A stretch of 64,000 nucleotides of DNA from Alphaproteobacteria bacterium (GCA_021774445.1 JAJFJA010000005.1:1-64000); one strand, 5' to 3'. Shown: positions 26,741-36,563, counted from the stretch's first letter. Notes: generated by a model not told the origin, from the sequence alone. Translations and numbers: made by a program.

Positions 26741-27091
26741 ATGTGCGGGTTGTGCGGCATTCTCGGCGTTGACGTCCATTGGAGCGATGCCGCGAGCAGC
26801 CCGCACGTCTTCAGCGGTCGCGAGGCAACCCGGCGCCAAGACCGACTGCGCCGAGTTGCTCTCGTGAACGCGGTCTTGCGCCACTTTTCAGTCAAGGCCA
26901 AGGATTGGCAGGGACAGTCCTATCTGCTGACGACGGCGACCGGGAAATCGGCCATTGTCGACCATCTCGGCCTGCTTTGGCCCGAGGCGGAGAAACTGGC
27001 CGGAAAATCGTGCGACCCCTTGGACGACCGATTGATCGCCGCCCTGGAGCAGGATAATCAGCAGGCGGACCGAGCCGATGGCGCTGTATGA
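26741..27091 (+). CDS. Small CxxC protein paired with CobW GTPase
   Basis: 116 aa of unknown function starting M-C-G-L-C-G-I-L-G, with GAAGGAG upstream of the ATG. The opening resembles the N-terminal nucleophile segment of class II glutamine amidotransferases, but the remaining ~105 residues are far too short for that domain, so it is not assigned. The two N-terminal cysteines form a C-x2-C pair that could bind metal. It overlaps the CobW gene by 14 bases, so the two are translationally coupled. I recall similar small proteins beside CobW genes in other alphaproteobacteria; not verified here. Confidence 0.7.
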   Translation: MCGLCGILGVDVHWSDAASSPHVFSGREATRRQDRLRRVALVNAVLRHFSVKAKDWQGQSYLLTTATGKSAIVDHLGLLWPEAEKLAGKSCDPLDDRLIAALEQDNQQADRADGAV

Positions 27092-28103
27092 CGGCTTCAT
27101 TCCGGTCAACCTGCTGACCGGATTTCTGGGTAGCGGCAAGACCACCTTGCTGCAACGATTGTTGGCCAATCCGGACATGGCCAATACGGCGGTGCTGATC
27201 AACGAATTCGGCGAGATCGGGCTCGATCACCTGTTGCTCGAGAATATCGACGAAGAGACGGTTATCCTGCAAAGCGGCTGCGTGTGCTGCACGATCCGCG
27301 GCGATCTGAGCAACGCCATCCGCGCGCTGTATAACAAGCGTGAACGCGGCGACGTGCCGTCCTTCGACCGGCTCGCCATCGAGACGACCGGCTTGGCCGA
27401 TCCGGCGCCGATTGTCAGTACGCTGCTCGCCGATCCAGTCGTGCGGCATCATTTCCGGCTCGGCAATGTGGTCACCACCGTCGACGGCTTGCATGGGATG
27501 ATGCAGCTTGAGACCCATCCGGAATCCGTCAAGCAAGCGGCGGTCGCGGACCATTTGATCGTTACCAAGTCGGACATCGCCGCGGCCGCCGATGTTGCCG
27601 CCTTGACCAGTATGCTGCGCCGCATCAACCCGGCGGCGAGCTTCCACAAAAGTGCCGACGAAGATCTGCGGCCCGACACGCTGTTTCGCAACGATATCTA
27701 CGATCCTGCAACAAAGGCGGCAGCGGTCGGTGATTGGCTCCGGACGGAAGCCGAGCACGATCACGGGAATCGCGACGTAAACCGCCATGACCGCGGCATA
27801 CGGGCCTTCTCGATCACCGAAGATCAACCCCTCGACTGGACGGCCTTCGGGATGTGGCTGACGATGCTGCTCAACCGGCACGGCGAGAATATCTTGCGGG
27901 TCAAAGGAATTCTCAATGTCGCGGGCGCCGAGACGCCGGTGGTCATCCACGGCGTGCAATACACGGTGCATCCGCCGGCTCATCTGGAGCGATGGCCGAC
28001 TGACGACCACCGTTCACGCATCGTTTTCATCGTGCACTCGCTTAGCCCTGACAGCATCAAACGTTCGCTGGCCGCGTTCAACGGGTTGGCGAACGCCGCA
28101 TGA
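27078..28103 (+). CDS. CobW/COG0523-family metal-chaperone GTPase
   Basis: 341 aa. Walker A G-F-L-G-S-G-K-T-T (residues 15-23), the metal-binding G-C-V-C-C at 67-71, Walker B and switch regions, an internal His-rich stretch (E-H-D-H-G-N-R-D-V-N-R-H-D) and a C-terminal CobW_C domain. Family members deliver zinc, cobalt or iron to client enzymes, coupled to GTP hydrolysis. Its neighbours include at least three metallohydrolases (NodB-fold protein, D-hydantoinase type, M20), so one of them is a plausible client. Coupled to the small CxxC gene upstream. Confidence 0.85.
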   Translation: MALYDGFIPVNLLTGFLGSGKTTLLQRLLANPDMANTAVLINEFGEIGLDHLLLENIDEETVILQSGCVCCTIRGDLSNAIRALYNKRERGDVPSFDRLAIETTGLADPAPIVSTLLADPVVRHHFRLGNVVTTVDGLHGMMQLETHPESVKQAAVADHLIVTKSDIAAAADVAALTSMLRRINPAASFHKSADEDLRPDTLFRNDIYDPATKAAAVGDWLRTEAEHDHGNRDVNRHDRGIRAFSITEDQPLDWTAFGMWLTMLLNRHGENILRVKGILNVAGAETPVVIHGVQYTVHPPAHLERWPTDDHRSRIVFIVHSLSPDSIKRSLAAFNGLANAA

Positions 28104-28112
28104 GAGCCTGAT

Positions 28113-29096
28113 ATGAAACCGCGCGTCGTCTTGATCGCCACCGGGGGCACCATCGCGTCGCGCTACGATGCCATGCAAGATCGGACGGTGCCGTCCCAAC
28201 ACGCCGAGGATCTGATCGCCAACCTGCCGGACCTCAACGACCTTGCGGATATCGAAATCGATAACTTCGCGACCGTCCCAAGTTTCGATTTCGATTTGGT
28301 TTTCGCGGTCAGGATCGCCGACAGGATCAACGAGGTGCTGAGGCGCGACGACGTGACCGGTGTTGTGGTGACGCAGGGCACCGATACGATGGAAGAGTCC
28401 TCTTATGTCGCCGATCTATTGCTGAGGAGCGAGAAGCCGGTGGCCTTCACCGGGGCGCAGCGCACACATGACGATCCGTTTCCCGACGGACCGGGGAATA
28501 TTCTCGATGCCGTCCGCCTCGTTACGGCGGCGGAGGCGCGCGGCCTTGGTGCCGTGATCTGCTTTAACGGTCAGGTGCATGCGGCACGAGATGTGACCAA
28601 GGTGCATACCAGCGCGGTCGAAACTTTCCAATCGTATGACCATGGCGCGGTGGCGACGATCGATGCCGGCACGGTGGTCGTGCGGCGGCGGCTGATGCCG
28701 CGCGAAACACTCACGGTCGACCAATTGGAAACGCGCGTCGCCCTCTTACGCCTTCATATGGGATTCGATTGCGGGATCCTGGATGCTTGCGTCGACCGGG
28801 GCCGGCGCGGGATCGTACTGGAGGCCTTCGGCCGCGGCAACGGCCCAAAAGCGCTGGTTGCCGCGGCGCGGCGGGCGATAGAAAGTGGCGTCACGATCGT
28901 CGCAAGTTCGCGCTGCCCGGTCGGGCGCGTGCTGCCGATCTATGGAAGTGGCGGCGGTCGAGATCTAGAGGATGCCGGGGTTATCTTCGCCGGCGACCTC
29001 AAGGGACCGAAGGCGCTCGTGGCATTGGCGCTGGCACTATCCGATGCACGAACGCGCGGAGACATCGCGGCGTTATTTCGCCGCCTCGCACCGTAA
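28113..29096 (+). CDS. L-asparaginase family amidohydrolase (type I/II fold)
   Basis: 327 aa. Both asparaginase signatures are present: A-T-G-G-T-I-A-S (Thr13 nucleophile) and T-Q-G-T-D-T-M-E-E (Thr90-Asp91), with a D-V-T-K motif later supplying the conserved Lys. No signal peptide, so cytosolic. It hydrolyses asparagine or a related amide to acid plus ammonia. It lies 9 bp after cobW and 28 bp before the D-hydantoinase-type gene, so it may act on a half-amide released by imide or hydantoin opening. Confidence 0.85.
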   Translation: MKPRVVLIATGGTIASRYDAMQDRTVPSQHAEDLIANLPDLNDLADIEIDNFATVPSFDFDLVFAVRIADRINEVLRRDDVTGVVVTQGTDTMEESSYVADLLLRSEKPVAFTGAQRTHDDPFPDGPGNILDAVRLVTAAEARGLGAVICFNGQVHAARDVTKVHTSAVETFQSYDHGAVATIDAGTVVVRRRLMPRETLTVDQLETRVALLRLHMGFDCGILDACVDRGRRGIVLEAFGRGNGPKALVAAARRAIESGVTIVASSRCPVGRVLPIYGSGGGRDLEDAGVIFAGDLKGPKALVALALALSDARTRGDIAALFRRLAP

Positions 29097-29124
29097 AGAC
29101 AACACGAGCCAGGGAAGAGACAAA

Positions 29125-30534
29125 ATGGGCATAACAGTAATCAAGAACGGGCGCATCGTTACGGCTGTCGACGACTATGTCGCGGACATTCTCATTCATG
29201 ACGGGCGCGTTCATACGATAAGCCGCGAGATCCCCGTCGGCGAGGATACCGAGGTGCATGACGCTTCCGGGTTGATCGTTATTCCCGGCGGGGTCGATGT
29301 GCACACTCATCTCGACTGGGAGTTCGGGGTCTCGAAAACGGTCGACACCTTTGCCAGCGGCACCCAAGCCGCGGCCTTCGGCGGGACGACGACGGTCGTC
29401 GATTTCTGTAATCAGACGCCGGGCGAGAGCCCGTTGACCGGCCTGGAAGAATGGCACACCAGGTCAGCATCGGCCTGCGTTGACGTGGGCGCCCATATGA
29501 TCATGCTCGATGTCAACGATCAGTCCCTGCTCGACATGAAATCGTTGATCCACAACGAGGGGGTCAGCACGTTCAAGCTGTTCATGGCCTATCCCGGCGT
29601 GCTGATGCTCGATGACGGCGCGATCTTCAAGAGCATGCGCCTGGCCGGAGAAAATGGCGCCATGATCTGCATGCATGCCGAAAATGGGCCGGTCATACAG
29701 GTGCTTATCGAGGAAGCCTTGGCAGCGGGCAACACGGCACCGAAATATCACAGCCTGACGCGACCAACGATCATGGAGGGGGAAGCGGTCCATCGCGCCA
29801 TCAAGATTTCCGAACTATCCGAGTCGCCGCTCTATATCGTGCATCTGTCTGCAAGTGAGGCGCTGAAGTCGGTTACAGAGGCCCGTGACCTCGGCCTTCC
29901 CGTGCATGCGGAAACCTGTCCGCACTATCTCTTTCTCACGGACGAGGAATATGACCGGCCAGAGTTCGAGGGGGCAAAGTTCGTAATGACGCCGCCGCTG
30001 CGCACGCACAGTCATCAGCAAGATCTGTGGCGCGGGCTCTCGACGGACGATCTGCAGGTGATTTCGACGGATCACTGCCCGTTCTGCTTCGCCGCACAGC
30101 CCTACGGCATGAAGTCTTCGAAACAACAGGGCGCCGATGACTTCAGCAAAATCCCGAACGGGGCGCCCGGGCTGGAAACACGGGTGCCGCTGATCTACGA
30201 CGGTGGGGTCCGCAACCATGGCCTGTCGCTTAACCGTTTCGTCGAGCTGACGTCGACGTCTCCGGCCAAGCTGTTTGGGCTGTTTCCGCGCAAGGGTACG
30301 ATCGCCGTGGGATCGGATGCCGACATCGTGCTTTTCGACCCGGATGAGGCCTGGACGATAAGGGCCGACGAACATCACAGCCGGATCGATTACAGCCTAT
30401 TCGAAGGCCGCGAGGTCACGGGCCGGGTGAAGAAGGTCTTTCTGCGCGGCCAGCTCATCGTCGATGGGCCGGAATGGAAGGGTCAAGAAGGTATGGGGCA
30501 ATACCAGCATCGTGGCGATGCCGGCAAAAGTTGA
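29125..30534 (+). CDS. D-hydantoinase / dihydropyrimidinase family amidohydrolase
   Basis: 469 aa. Metal-binding His60 and His62 (D-V-H-T-H), carboxylated Lys151 (S-T-F-K-L-F), H-A-E-N, I-V-H-L-S-A and S-T-D-H-C-P-F motifs match the binuclear-zinc cyclic amidohydrolases. It opens hydantoins or dihydropyrimidines to N-carbamoyl amino acids. ATG 29125 follows AGGGAAGAGA; the longer upstream frame overlaps the asparaginase gene. It overlaps the start of the M20 gene, which is the expected next step (decarbamoylation). Confidence 0.87.
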   Translation: MGITVIKNGRIVTAVDDYVADILIHDGRVHTISREIPVGEDTEVHDASGLIVIPGGVDVHTHLDWEFGVSKTVDTFASGTQAAAFGGTTTVVDFCNQTPGESPLTGLEEWHTRSASACVDVGAHMIMLDVNDQSLLDMKSLIHNEGVSTFKLFMAYPGVLMLDDGAIFKSMRLAGENGAMICMHAENGPVIQVLIEEALAAGNTAPKYHSLTRPTIMEGEAVHRAIKISELSESPLYIVHLSASEALKSVTEARDLGLPVHAETCPHYLFLTDEEYDRPEFEGAKFVMTPPLRTHSHQQDLWRGLSTDDLQVISTDHCPFCFAAQPYGMKSSKQQGADDFSKIPNGAPGLETRVPLIYDGGVRNHGLSLNRFVELTSTSPAKLFGLFPRKGTIAVGSDADIVLFDPDEAWTIRADEHHSRIDYSLFEGREVTGRVKKVFLRGQLIVDGPEWKGQEGMGQYQHRGDAGKS

Positions 30535-31789
30535 TCCGGAAGACGCGGTCAAGCGTCTGGTCGCCGCCATAGATGAAGACCGGCTATGGCGGCGACATCT
30601 GGAGATCGCGACGTTTGGCGAAACCGGCCGCGGAGGCGTCAACCGGCAAGCCCTGTCTAAAGCGGAGACGGAAGCGAAGCAGGCGTTCCTTAGGTGGGCG
30701 ACGGCGGCCGACTACGAAACGGGTACGGATGCCATCGGGAATATCTTTGTGCGTCGGGCCGGTGCCGAGCCCGGCGCAGCACCGGTTGTCGCCGGATCGC
30801 ATCTCGATTCCCAACCGACGGGGGGCAACTTCGACGGAGTCTATGGTGTACTCGCGGCGTTGGAAGTGCTCGATGCCGCGTCCGGCATAGGCCTTGGCAC
30901 TAAGCGTGGCTTGGAAGCCGTGGTTTGGATGAACGAGGAAGGGGCGCGGTTTCAGCCCTCGACCATGGGCTCCAGTGTATTTGCCGGCGAATTCCCGCTG
31001 GCCGCGGCCCTGGCATCGCAGGACCGGTCCGGTGTCACAGTAGAAGACGCGCTACGGGCGCAAATGACGGTATTGGATGTCGAACAGGTCGTGCCGTTCG
31101 GTGCGCCCATGGCCGCGTATTTGGAGGCGCATATCGAGCAAGGTCCGATCTTGGAAGCCACGCAGAAAACGATTGGCGTCGTTACCGGTATTCAGGGCCT
31201 GCGCTGGTTCCAGATCGATGTGCGGGGCGAGGAGGGCCACGCCGGAACGACCCCTCACCTGGGTCGGCGCGATGCCATGGCAGCGGCGGCGAATATGGTC
31301 ACGGCGCTGCAACGGTTGATGCGAGATGAAAGCGACCGTGTGCGTTTCACTGTCGGTCGCTTCGAAGTGTCCCCGAACTCACCGAATACGATCCCCGGCC
31401 ATGTCCTGTTTACGATCGATTTCCGGCATCCGGGCGCGGAAACGCTGCGGCGGCTGGGCGATCAGGTGGAGGCCGTTTGCCACGACCATGCCGGTGGGTG
31501 CGACATCACTGTCAGGCAGACGATCGAAACGCCGCCGGCGACCTTCGATACCGCTATCAGCGATCAAATCAGGGCCGCTGCCGCCCGGCAGGGTTTGCCA
31601 AATATGGATATCCTATCGGGGGCTACCCATGACGCCAAATACATGACGGGTCTGTGCCCAACGGGCATGATCTTCGTACCCTGCGAGGGCGGGCGAAGCC
31701 ATACCGAGATCGAGAGTGCAACTTCCGGCGACCTGGTTGCCGGGGCGCGGGTCCTGGCCGAAGTCATGGTGCGCTTGGCCTGCGCGTAG
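30518..31789 (+). CDS. M20-family N-carbamoyl-L-amino-acid hydrolase / allantoate amidohydrolase
   Basis: 423 aa from ATG 30518 (in-frame alternatives lie upstream). Metal ligands are visible: G-S-H-L-D-S (His95), N-F-D-G (Asp106), N-E-E-G-A-R-F (Glu pair) and a His in H-I-E-Q-G-P. The H-I-E-Q-G-P motif and G-H-A-G-T-T-P mark the carbamoylase/allantoate branch. The enzyme would cleave the N-carbamoyl product of the preceding hydantoinase to amino acid, CO2 and ammonia. The 17-base overlap with the hydantoinase gene supports coupled expression. Confidence 0.85.
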   Translation: MPAKVDPEDAVKRLVAAIDEDRLWRRHLEIATFGETGRGGVNRQALSKAETEAKQAFLRWATAADYETGTDAIGNIFVRRAGAEPGAAPVVAGSHLDSQPTGGNFDGVYGVLAALEVLDAASGIGLGTKRGLEAVVWMNEEGARFQPSTMGSSVFAGEFPLAAALASQDRSGVTVEDALRAQMTVLDVEQVVPFGAPMAAYLEAHIEQGPILEATQKTIGVVTGIQGLRWFQIDVRGEEGHAGTTPHLGRRDAMAAAANMVTALQRLMRDESDRVRFTVGRFEVSPNSPNTIPGHVLFTIDFRHPGAETLRRLGDQVEAVCHDHAGGCDITVRQTIETPPATFDTAISDQIRAAAARQGLPNMDILSGATHDAKYMTGLCPTGMIFVPCEGGRSHTEIESATSGDLVAGARVLAEVMVRLACA

Positions 31790-31863
31790 ACGCGGCGACA
31801 CCAGCCGATGGGCTACACTCGATCGTGTATTAGATAAACCATGCACTCATCACGGATCATGTC

Positions 31864-32550
31864 ATGCCAAATCAAGAACCGCCCGTCGTTTTTGACCGAG
31901 AACGCGCGGCTTCCTACGACAAGCAAAGAGCCAAGATGGCTCCCCTGAAGGACGCCCTTCATTTATGTATCCGCATGGTGCTTTCTGACCTTCCCGCCAA
32001 TGCACGGATGCTCTGTGTCGGCGTGGGAACCGGCTCGGAATTGATTGAACTTGCTCTAGCATTTCCGCAATGGCAGTTCACCGCCATCGAGCCGGCGGCA
32101 CCGATGCTGGCGATCTGTCGCCAGCGGGCGGAAGAGTGCGGCATCGCATCACGTTGCACATTTCACGAAGGTTATCTTGATACACTTTCCGAATCGGACT
32201 CTTTCGACGCGGCAACTTGTATCTTGGTCTCTCATTTCATTACGCAGCCAAAGGAGCGGCGCGATTTTTTTCGCGAAATCGCCGCACGACTTCGACCCGA
32301 TGGGTATTTGGTGAGTTCCGACTTGGCTACCGATATGTTGACTTCGACTTTCAACAGCCTTTTTGAAGTTTGGCTGCGGATACACAAGTATGCTGGCCTA
32401 CCTGTCGATCGCGCCGCTTTTGGCCGGGACGTGGCAGTACTCCCGCACCAAGAGGTTGAATCAATTATTGCATCGAGCGGCTTTGAAACGCCGGTATTGT
32501 TCTTCCAGACACTTCTCATTCACGCCTGGTATTCTAAGCGAACTCCCTGA
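31864..32550 (+). CDS. Class I SAM-dependent methyltransferase
   Basis: 228 aa. The Rossmann-like fold shows motif I as V-G-V-G-T-G-S-E (residues ~54-61, with C-V-G in place of the usual D-x-G), an acidic end of strand 2 (A-I-E-P) and a post-motif F-D-A-A-T-C-I-L. The methyl acceptor is unknown. By eye the gene is clearly more AT-rich than its neighbours, which suggests separate acquisition. It converges with the ureidoglycolate-lyase-like gene and is not obviously part of the catabolic operon. Confidence 0.8.
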   Translation: MPNQEPPVVFDRERAASYDKQRAKMAPLKDALHLCIRMVLSDLPANARMLCVGVGTGSELIELALAFPQWQFTAIEPAAPMLAICRQRAEECGIASRCTFHEGYLDTLSESDSFDAATCILVSHFITQPKERRDFFREIAARLRPDGYLVSSDLATDMLTSTFNSLFEVWLRIHKYAGLPVDRAAFGRDVAVLPHQEVESIIASSGFETPVLFFQTLLIHAWYSKRTP

Positions 32551-32581
32551 AGCATAATTGCCGACGGCCCCGCCGGCAGCT

Positions 32582-33079
32582 TCATGCTGCAGCAAGCGTC
32601 ATTGGCGCCTCGAGGCGGTGGACGATGCAGTCCCCGGCACTGCCATCCTCCCAGGTGAGCGAAACAAACCGTGCGGGGGTATCCAAGGCCATGATGGCGT
32701 GATGCCATGTGCCGGCCCGGTAGCTGACGCCCCGATCGGCCTCGACGATGAACGCTTGCAGGGAGCTCACGTCAGGCAACCCGCCTGGCGTGGCGGTGCA
32801 CACGACAATCGCGTATCGGGTCGCCGCAATGGGCAGGAATGTCTGCGTGGAATAGGGGTGCTGCTCGAGTTCTCGTATGGCGAAAGGTAGCGCGTAGGGC
32901 TGGACCTCGAATACGGCCAAATTTGGCTTAGCCGCCGTCCGGCCATTTTGCAGCGCGACAACATGGTCAAACCGACTGGCCATGCCAGCGTTGGCGGATT
33001 TCCCCACGGTATTGGGTGCAACTATCTCACCGAAGGCGGCGAACGCGGCGGCGGTCAGCGGAGTGGCCTTGATCTGCAT
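32582..33079 (-). CDS. allA: Ureidoglycolate lyase (AllA) family protein
   Basis: 165 aa from ATG 33079, the usual AllA length; a longer frame to 33169 would overlap the permease. The cupin-like core has A-G-T-W-H-H-A-I-M-A-L, the hallmark of AllA. AllA releases urea from ureidoglycolate to give glyoxylate, the last step of allantoate use. It is the last gene of the nitrilase-ABC operon, 7 bp after the DppC-type permease. Together with the M20 and NodB-fold genes it hints at purine-ureide catabolism. Confidence 0.82.
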   Translation of the reverse strand: MQIKATPLTAAAFAAFGEIVAPNTVGKSANAGMASRFDHVVALQNGRTAAKPNLAVFEVQPYALPFAIRELEQHPYSTQTFLPIAATRYAIVVCTATPGGLPDVSSLQAFIVEADRGVSYRAGTWHHAIMALDTPARFVSLTWEDGSAGDCIVHRLEAPMTLAAA

Positions 33080-33086
33080 CTTCACC

Positions 33087-33953
33087 TTAGCGTTCTGCGA
33101 CGCCGCGGAGGGTTGGGTCGAGATGGTCGCGTAACCAATCGCCGATGAGACTGATCGAAAGCGCGACAAGAAATATCAAGCTGCCGGGAAATATCGTCAG
33201 CCACCAGGCGGAAAGCAACCGGTCCCTGCCCTCACTCATGATCTGGCCAAGGCTCGTCAATGGTGGCTGTATACCGAGGCCGAGAAAACTCAGCGCCGTC
33301 TCCAATAGAATTATCAAGGGCAGGTTGATGGTAAATTGGACGATCAGCACATTGAGAATATTCGGCAATATGTGGCGCAAATAAATTCGAACGGGCGATG
33401 CGCCGAGGGCCCGGACGGCCAGCGCGTAGCCATGCTCCTTCGCCGACAGGGTCACGCCGCGCATTAGCCGGGCATAGACCTCCCAGCCAAACAGCCCGAC
33501 AAGGGCGAGGAAAAGCAAGAAGTCGTTGCCGAAGATCGCCAAGACGAACAAGGCGATGACGATGATCGGTAGCGACGCCTGCACGTCCACGGCCGCCATG
33601 ATAATCGTCTCGACCCAACCGCGCCGGGCGGCTGCCAGAATCCCCAGAGCCGAGCCGAAAACCGCACCGATGAGGGTGCCGATGACGGCGACGATCAGAC
33701 TGATACGGGCGCCAATCGCGAGGCGCGCCAGCAGGTCGCGCCCCTTCTGATCGGTACCGAGCAGATATTCGGCCTCGCCGCCGGCGCCGAGCGGCGGTTG
33801 CAGGCGCTTGAGAAGAGAGGTATCGCGAAACTCGTGCCCGGAAAGAAACTCACCGAACAACGCGAACAATACGAAGAGTACGACGAAGACCAGGCAGATC
33901 TGCACAATCACCGGCATCCCGCGCGAGGATGATGGCGCAAGTTCCGTCATCAT
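33087..33953 (-). CDS. ABC transporter permease (DppC type)
   Basis: 288 aa with an N-terminal membrane anchor followed by five hydrophobic segments. The binding-protein-dependent transport signature appears as A-L-G-A-S-P-V-R-I-Y-L-R-H-I-L-P-N. The start overlaps the DppB-type stop (ATGA). Second channel subunit of a peptide/nickel-type (family 5) importer. Confidence 0.86.
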   Translation of the reverse strand: MMTELAPSSSRGMPVIVQICLVFVVLFVLFALFGEFLSGHEFRDTSLLKRLQPPLGAGGEAEYLLGTDQKGRDLLARLAIGARISLIVAVIGTLIGAVFGSALGILAAARRGWVETIIMAAVDVQASLPIIVIALFVLAIFGNDFLLFLALVGLFGWEVYARLMRGVTLSAKEHGYALAVRALGASPVRIYLRHILPNILNVLIVQFTINLPLIILLETALSFLGLGIQPPLTSLGQIMSEGRDRLLSAWWLTIFPGSLIFLVALSISLIGDWLRDHLDPTLRGVAER

Positions 33954-34867
33954 TTCACGCGAATCCTTGGATCGATGACGACGTAAAGCAGATCGACCAG
34001 GAGGTTCGCCACTGTCATGGTGGCGGCGACGAGAAGGACGATGAATTGAACCGTGGCCAGGTCCCGCGTCTCCACCGATCGGATCAGCAGCGAGCCGACG
34101 CCGGGCCAGGCGAATACCCGTTCGGTGACGATCGAACCGGCGATCAAACCTCCGAGGCTCAACCCAATCAGGGTGACGATGGGAATCGCGGCGTTGGGTA
34201 CGGCGTGCCGGAAGATGCGCCTGGCAAAGGGGACGCCTTTCGCCTGCGCCGCCATCATGAAGGGCTTGTTCAGGGTCTCCAACATGGAGGAGCGGGTGAA
34301 ACGCGCAAAGGCGCCGAGTTGAGCAAGTCCAAGGGTCGCCGCCGGCATCAACAAGCCCAGAGGACCGGCATTGCTGCCGCCGACGAAAATCTTGAGCAGC
34401 AGCGCCGCGCCGAGGATCAACAATAGGCCGAAGAAGAAATTCGGCATGGCAAAGGCGAAGACGGAGAACGCCATAACGGCCCGGTCGAGGGCGCTATTGC
34501 GGCGCAGTGCCGCGACGATGCCGATGGAGATCCCAAGAGAGAGAGCTATGGCGAGCGCGGTGCCGCCAAGTAGCAATGTGTTGGGCACCTTGTCGATAAC
34601 GATGCCGACCACGGGCCTGCCGGTGTGGAGTGAGACACCTGCCTCACCTTGTAATAAGGCACCAAAATAACGGCCGTACTGGACCGACAGGGGTTGGTCG
34701 AAACCCCATTTCTCGCGGTAATATTCGACGACCTCGGGGCCGGCGTCCGGCGGCACCAAGGCCTCCGCCGGGTCGCCAGCCATGCGCATCATAAAAAACG
34801 TCAGCGTGACGACGATCCAAAGGGTCACGACGGCGCGCAAGATCTTGCGGAGAAACCAAAAGATCAT
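33950..34867 (-). CDS. ABC transporter permease (DppB type)
   Basis: 305 aa from ATG 34867; the longer frame to 35026 overlaps the ATPase in another register. It begins with the typical hydrophobic segment after [11 protein letters not shown] and contains A-K-G-V-P-F-A-R-R-I-F-R-H-A-V-P-N, the coupling loop. It overlaps both neighbours as ATGA, so the ATPase and both permeases are tightly coupled. Confidence 0.86.
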   Translation of the reverse strand: MIFWFLRKILRAVVTLWIVVTLTFFMMRMAGDPAEALVPPDAGPEVVEYYREKWGFDQPLSVQYGRYFGALLQGEAGVSLHTGRPVVGIVIDKVPNTLLLGGTALAIALSLGISIGIVAALRRNSALDRAVMAFSVFAFAMPNFFFGLLLILGAALLLKIFVGGSNAGPLGLLMPAATLGLAQLGAFARFTRSSMLETLNKPFMMAAQAKGVPFARRIFRHAVPNAAIPIVTLIGLSLGGLIAGSIVTERVFAWPGVGSLLIRSVETRDLATVQFIVLLVAATMTVANLLVDLLYVVIDPRIRVK

Positions 34868-36495
34868 GGCGTAACTGCCGCAAGAACCTTGGAAAAATCC
34901 ACGCCCTTGCCGGGTGCGGCGGCAAGCAATGCGCGCGTATAGGCCTCGCGTGGATCGGCAAAGAGATCGCCGGTGGGGCGATGCTCGACGACGCGACCAT
35001 GCTGCATGACCAGTATCTCGTGGCAAAGGGAGGCGGCAACACGCAGATCATGGGTAATAAACAGCAGGGCAAACCCGAGTTTCTTCTGCAACGCCGCGAA
35101 AAGCTCCAAGATCTGCGCTTGGATCGAGACATCAAGGGACGAGACCGGTTCGTCAGCAATCAGCAGCTTCGGTTCCAATGCCAAGGCGCGGGCAATACAG
35201 ATTCTTTGGCGCTGACCGCCGGAGAATTCGTGCGGATAGCGGTCGGCTGATTGTGGAGACAATCCAACGAGTTCAAGCATGTGCCGCGCCCGTTCGGCGG
35301 CTTGGGCGGCGCCTTCGCCGTGGATCAGCGGCCCCTCGGCAACGGCGCTACCAACCCGCTGACGGGGGTTCAATGCCTGATAGGGGTCCTGCAATACCAC
35401 CTGCATTTCTTTGCGTAGGGGTCGCATGGTGGCCTCCGTCGCGGAGGCGATCTCTTGGCCGGCGAACCGGATCGCGCCGCCATCGACTGGCTCGAGGCGC
35501 AAGATGCAGCGGGCCAGGGTCGACTTGCCGGAGCCTGACTCGCCGACGACGCCAAGGGTGCGGCCGCCTTGGAGACTCAAAGAGATATCGTCGACCGCCT
35601 TGACCTCGCGATGGCTGAAAAAGCCCTGTCGTTGTTTGTATATGCGCGACACATGATCGACCGTCAGAGCGGTGGGCAGTTGGTCACTCGGCCGGTGCTC
35701 CCGCGGTGAGGCGACCGGCACGGCAGCCAACAAATGGCGTGTGTATTCGTGCTTGGGCGCTGAAAAAATCTGCGCGCGGGTGCCGTGCTCGACGATGATG
35801 CCATGACGCATGACGGCGATACGATCACCAACATCGGCGACGACGCCGAAATCATGGGTAATCAGCATGATGCCGGCGTCCTGCGTGACCTTGAGTTCAT
35901 TGATTAGGTCAAGAATCTTCGCCTGGGTGGTGACATCAAGGGCGGTGGTCGGCTCATCGGCGACGAGCAGCCGCGGCTGCAACGCCAAAGCCATGGCTAT
36001 GACCACGCGTTGGCACTGCCCGCCCGACAGTTGATGAGGATAGGCGCGATAGATGCGCTCCGGATCGGGTAACCGAACGGCGGCAAACAGTGACAGTACA
36101 TTTTCCCGGCGACCAGCGGCGGCGCCGGCGCGATGCACGGTGAAGACCTCCTCAACCTGTCGCCCGACGCGCTGGATCGGGTTCAGCGCGGCCGTCGGCT
36201 CTTGGAAGATCATGGCGATGCGGGCGCCACGGATGGCTTCCATCTCGGCGGTATTGCCGAGGGGCAACGGCGCGCCTTCGACAAGGATCTCGCCGGTGGA
36301 GATTCGCAGCGCCGGCGGCAGCATGCCCATGATCGCTTGCGCGGTGACGGACTTGCCGGACCCGGACTCGCCGACAAGGCAGAGCACCTCACCGGCATTG
36401 ACCGAAAGGGTGACGTCCTCGACCGCGTGGCGCCGGTCGGCGCCGGCCGGCAAATCGACGGTGAGCGAGCGAACTTCGGCTACGGGGGTCGGCAT
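34864..36495 (-). CDS. Fused two-domain ABC ATPase (DppD-DppF type)
   Basis: 543 aa carrying two complete nucleotide-binding domains in tandem. Domain 1 (~1-250) has [10 protein letters not shown] and L-S-G-G-Q; domain 2 (~280-540) has [10 protein letters not shown] and F-S-G-G-Q-R. Each is followed by the C-terminal oligopeptide-transporter extension. Such fusions replace the separate DppD and DppF subunits. It powers the family-5 importer encoded around it. Confidence 0.87.
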   Translation of the reverse strand: MPTPVAEVRSLTVDLPAGADRRHAVEDVTLSVNAGEVLCLVGESGSGKSVTAQAIMGMLPPALRISTGEILVEGAPLPLGNTAEMEAIRGARIAMIFQEPTAALNPIQRVGRQVEEVFTVHRAGAAAGRRENVLSLFAAVRLPDPERIYRAYPHQLSGGQCQRVVIAMALALQPRLLVADEPTTALDVTTQAKILDLINELKVTQDAGIMLITHDFGVVADVGDRIAVMRHGIIVEHGTRAQIFSAPKHEYTRHLLAAVPVASPREHRPSDQLPTALTVDHVSRIYKQRQGFFSHREVKAVDDISLSLQGGRTLGVVGESGSGKSTLARCILRLEPVDGGAIRFAGQEIASATEATMRPLRKEMQVVLQDPYQALNPRQRVGSAVAEGPLIHGEGAAQAAERARHMLELVGLSPQSADRYPHEFSGGQRQRICIARALALEPKLLIADEPVSSLDVSIQAQILELFAALQKKLGFALLFITHDLRVAASLCHEILVMQHGRVVEHRPTGDLFADPREAYTRALLAAAPGKGVDFSKVLAAVTP

Positions 36496-36523
36496 TTAGG
36501 GAACCCTCGAGCCGCAGACAAAT

Positions 36524-36549
36524 GAAGGGCCGCTCGAAAGCGGCCCTTC
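36524..36549 (-). terminator. Perfect intercistronic hairpin after the family-5 binding-protein gene
   Basis: GAAGGGCCGCT and AGCGGCCCTTC form an 11-bp perfect stem closed by a CGAA tetraloop, between the binding-protein stop (36564) and the ATPase start (36495). Only a short T-rich stretch follows on the minus strand, so partial termination or mRNA stabilisation is likely. Confidence 0.65.
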
Positions 36550-36563
36550 TCGCCTCGACAGGC

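Noticed and set aside
26741..27091. Glutamine amidotransferase, suggested by M-C-G-L-C-G-I-L-G
   Set aside because: The protein is only 116 aa and lacks every other amidotransferase motif.
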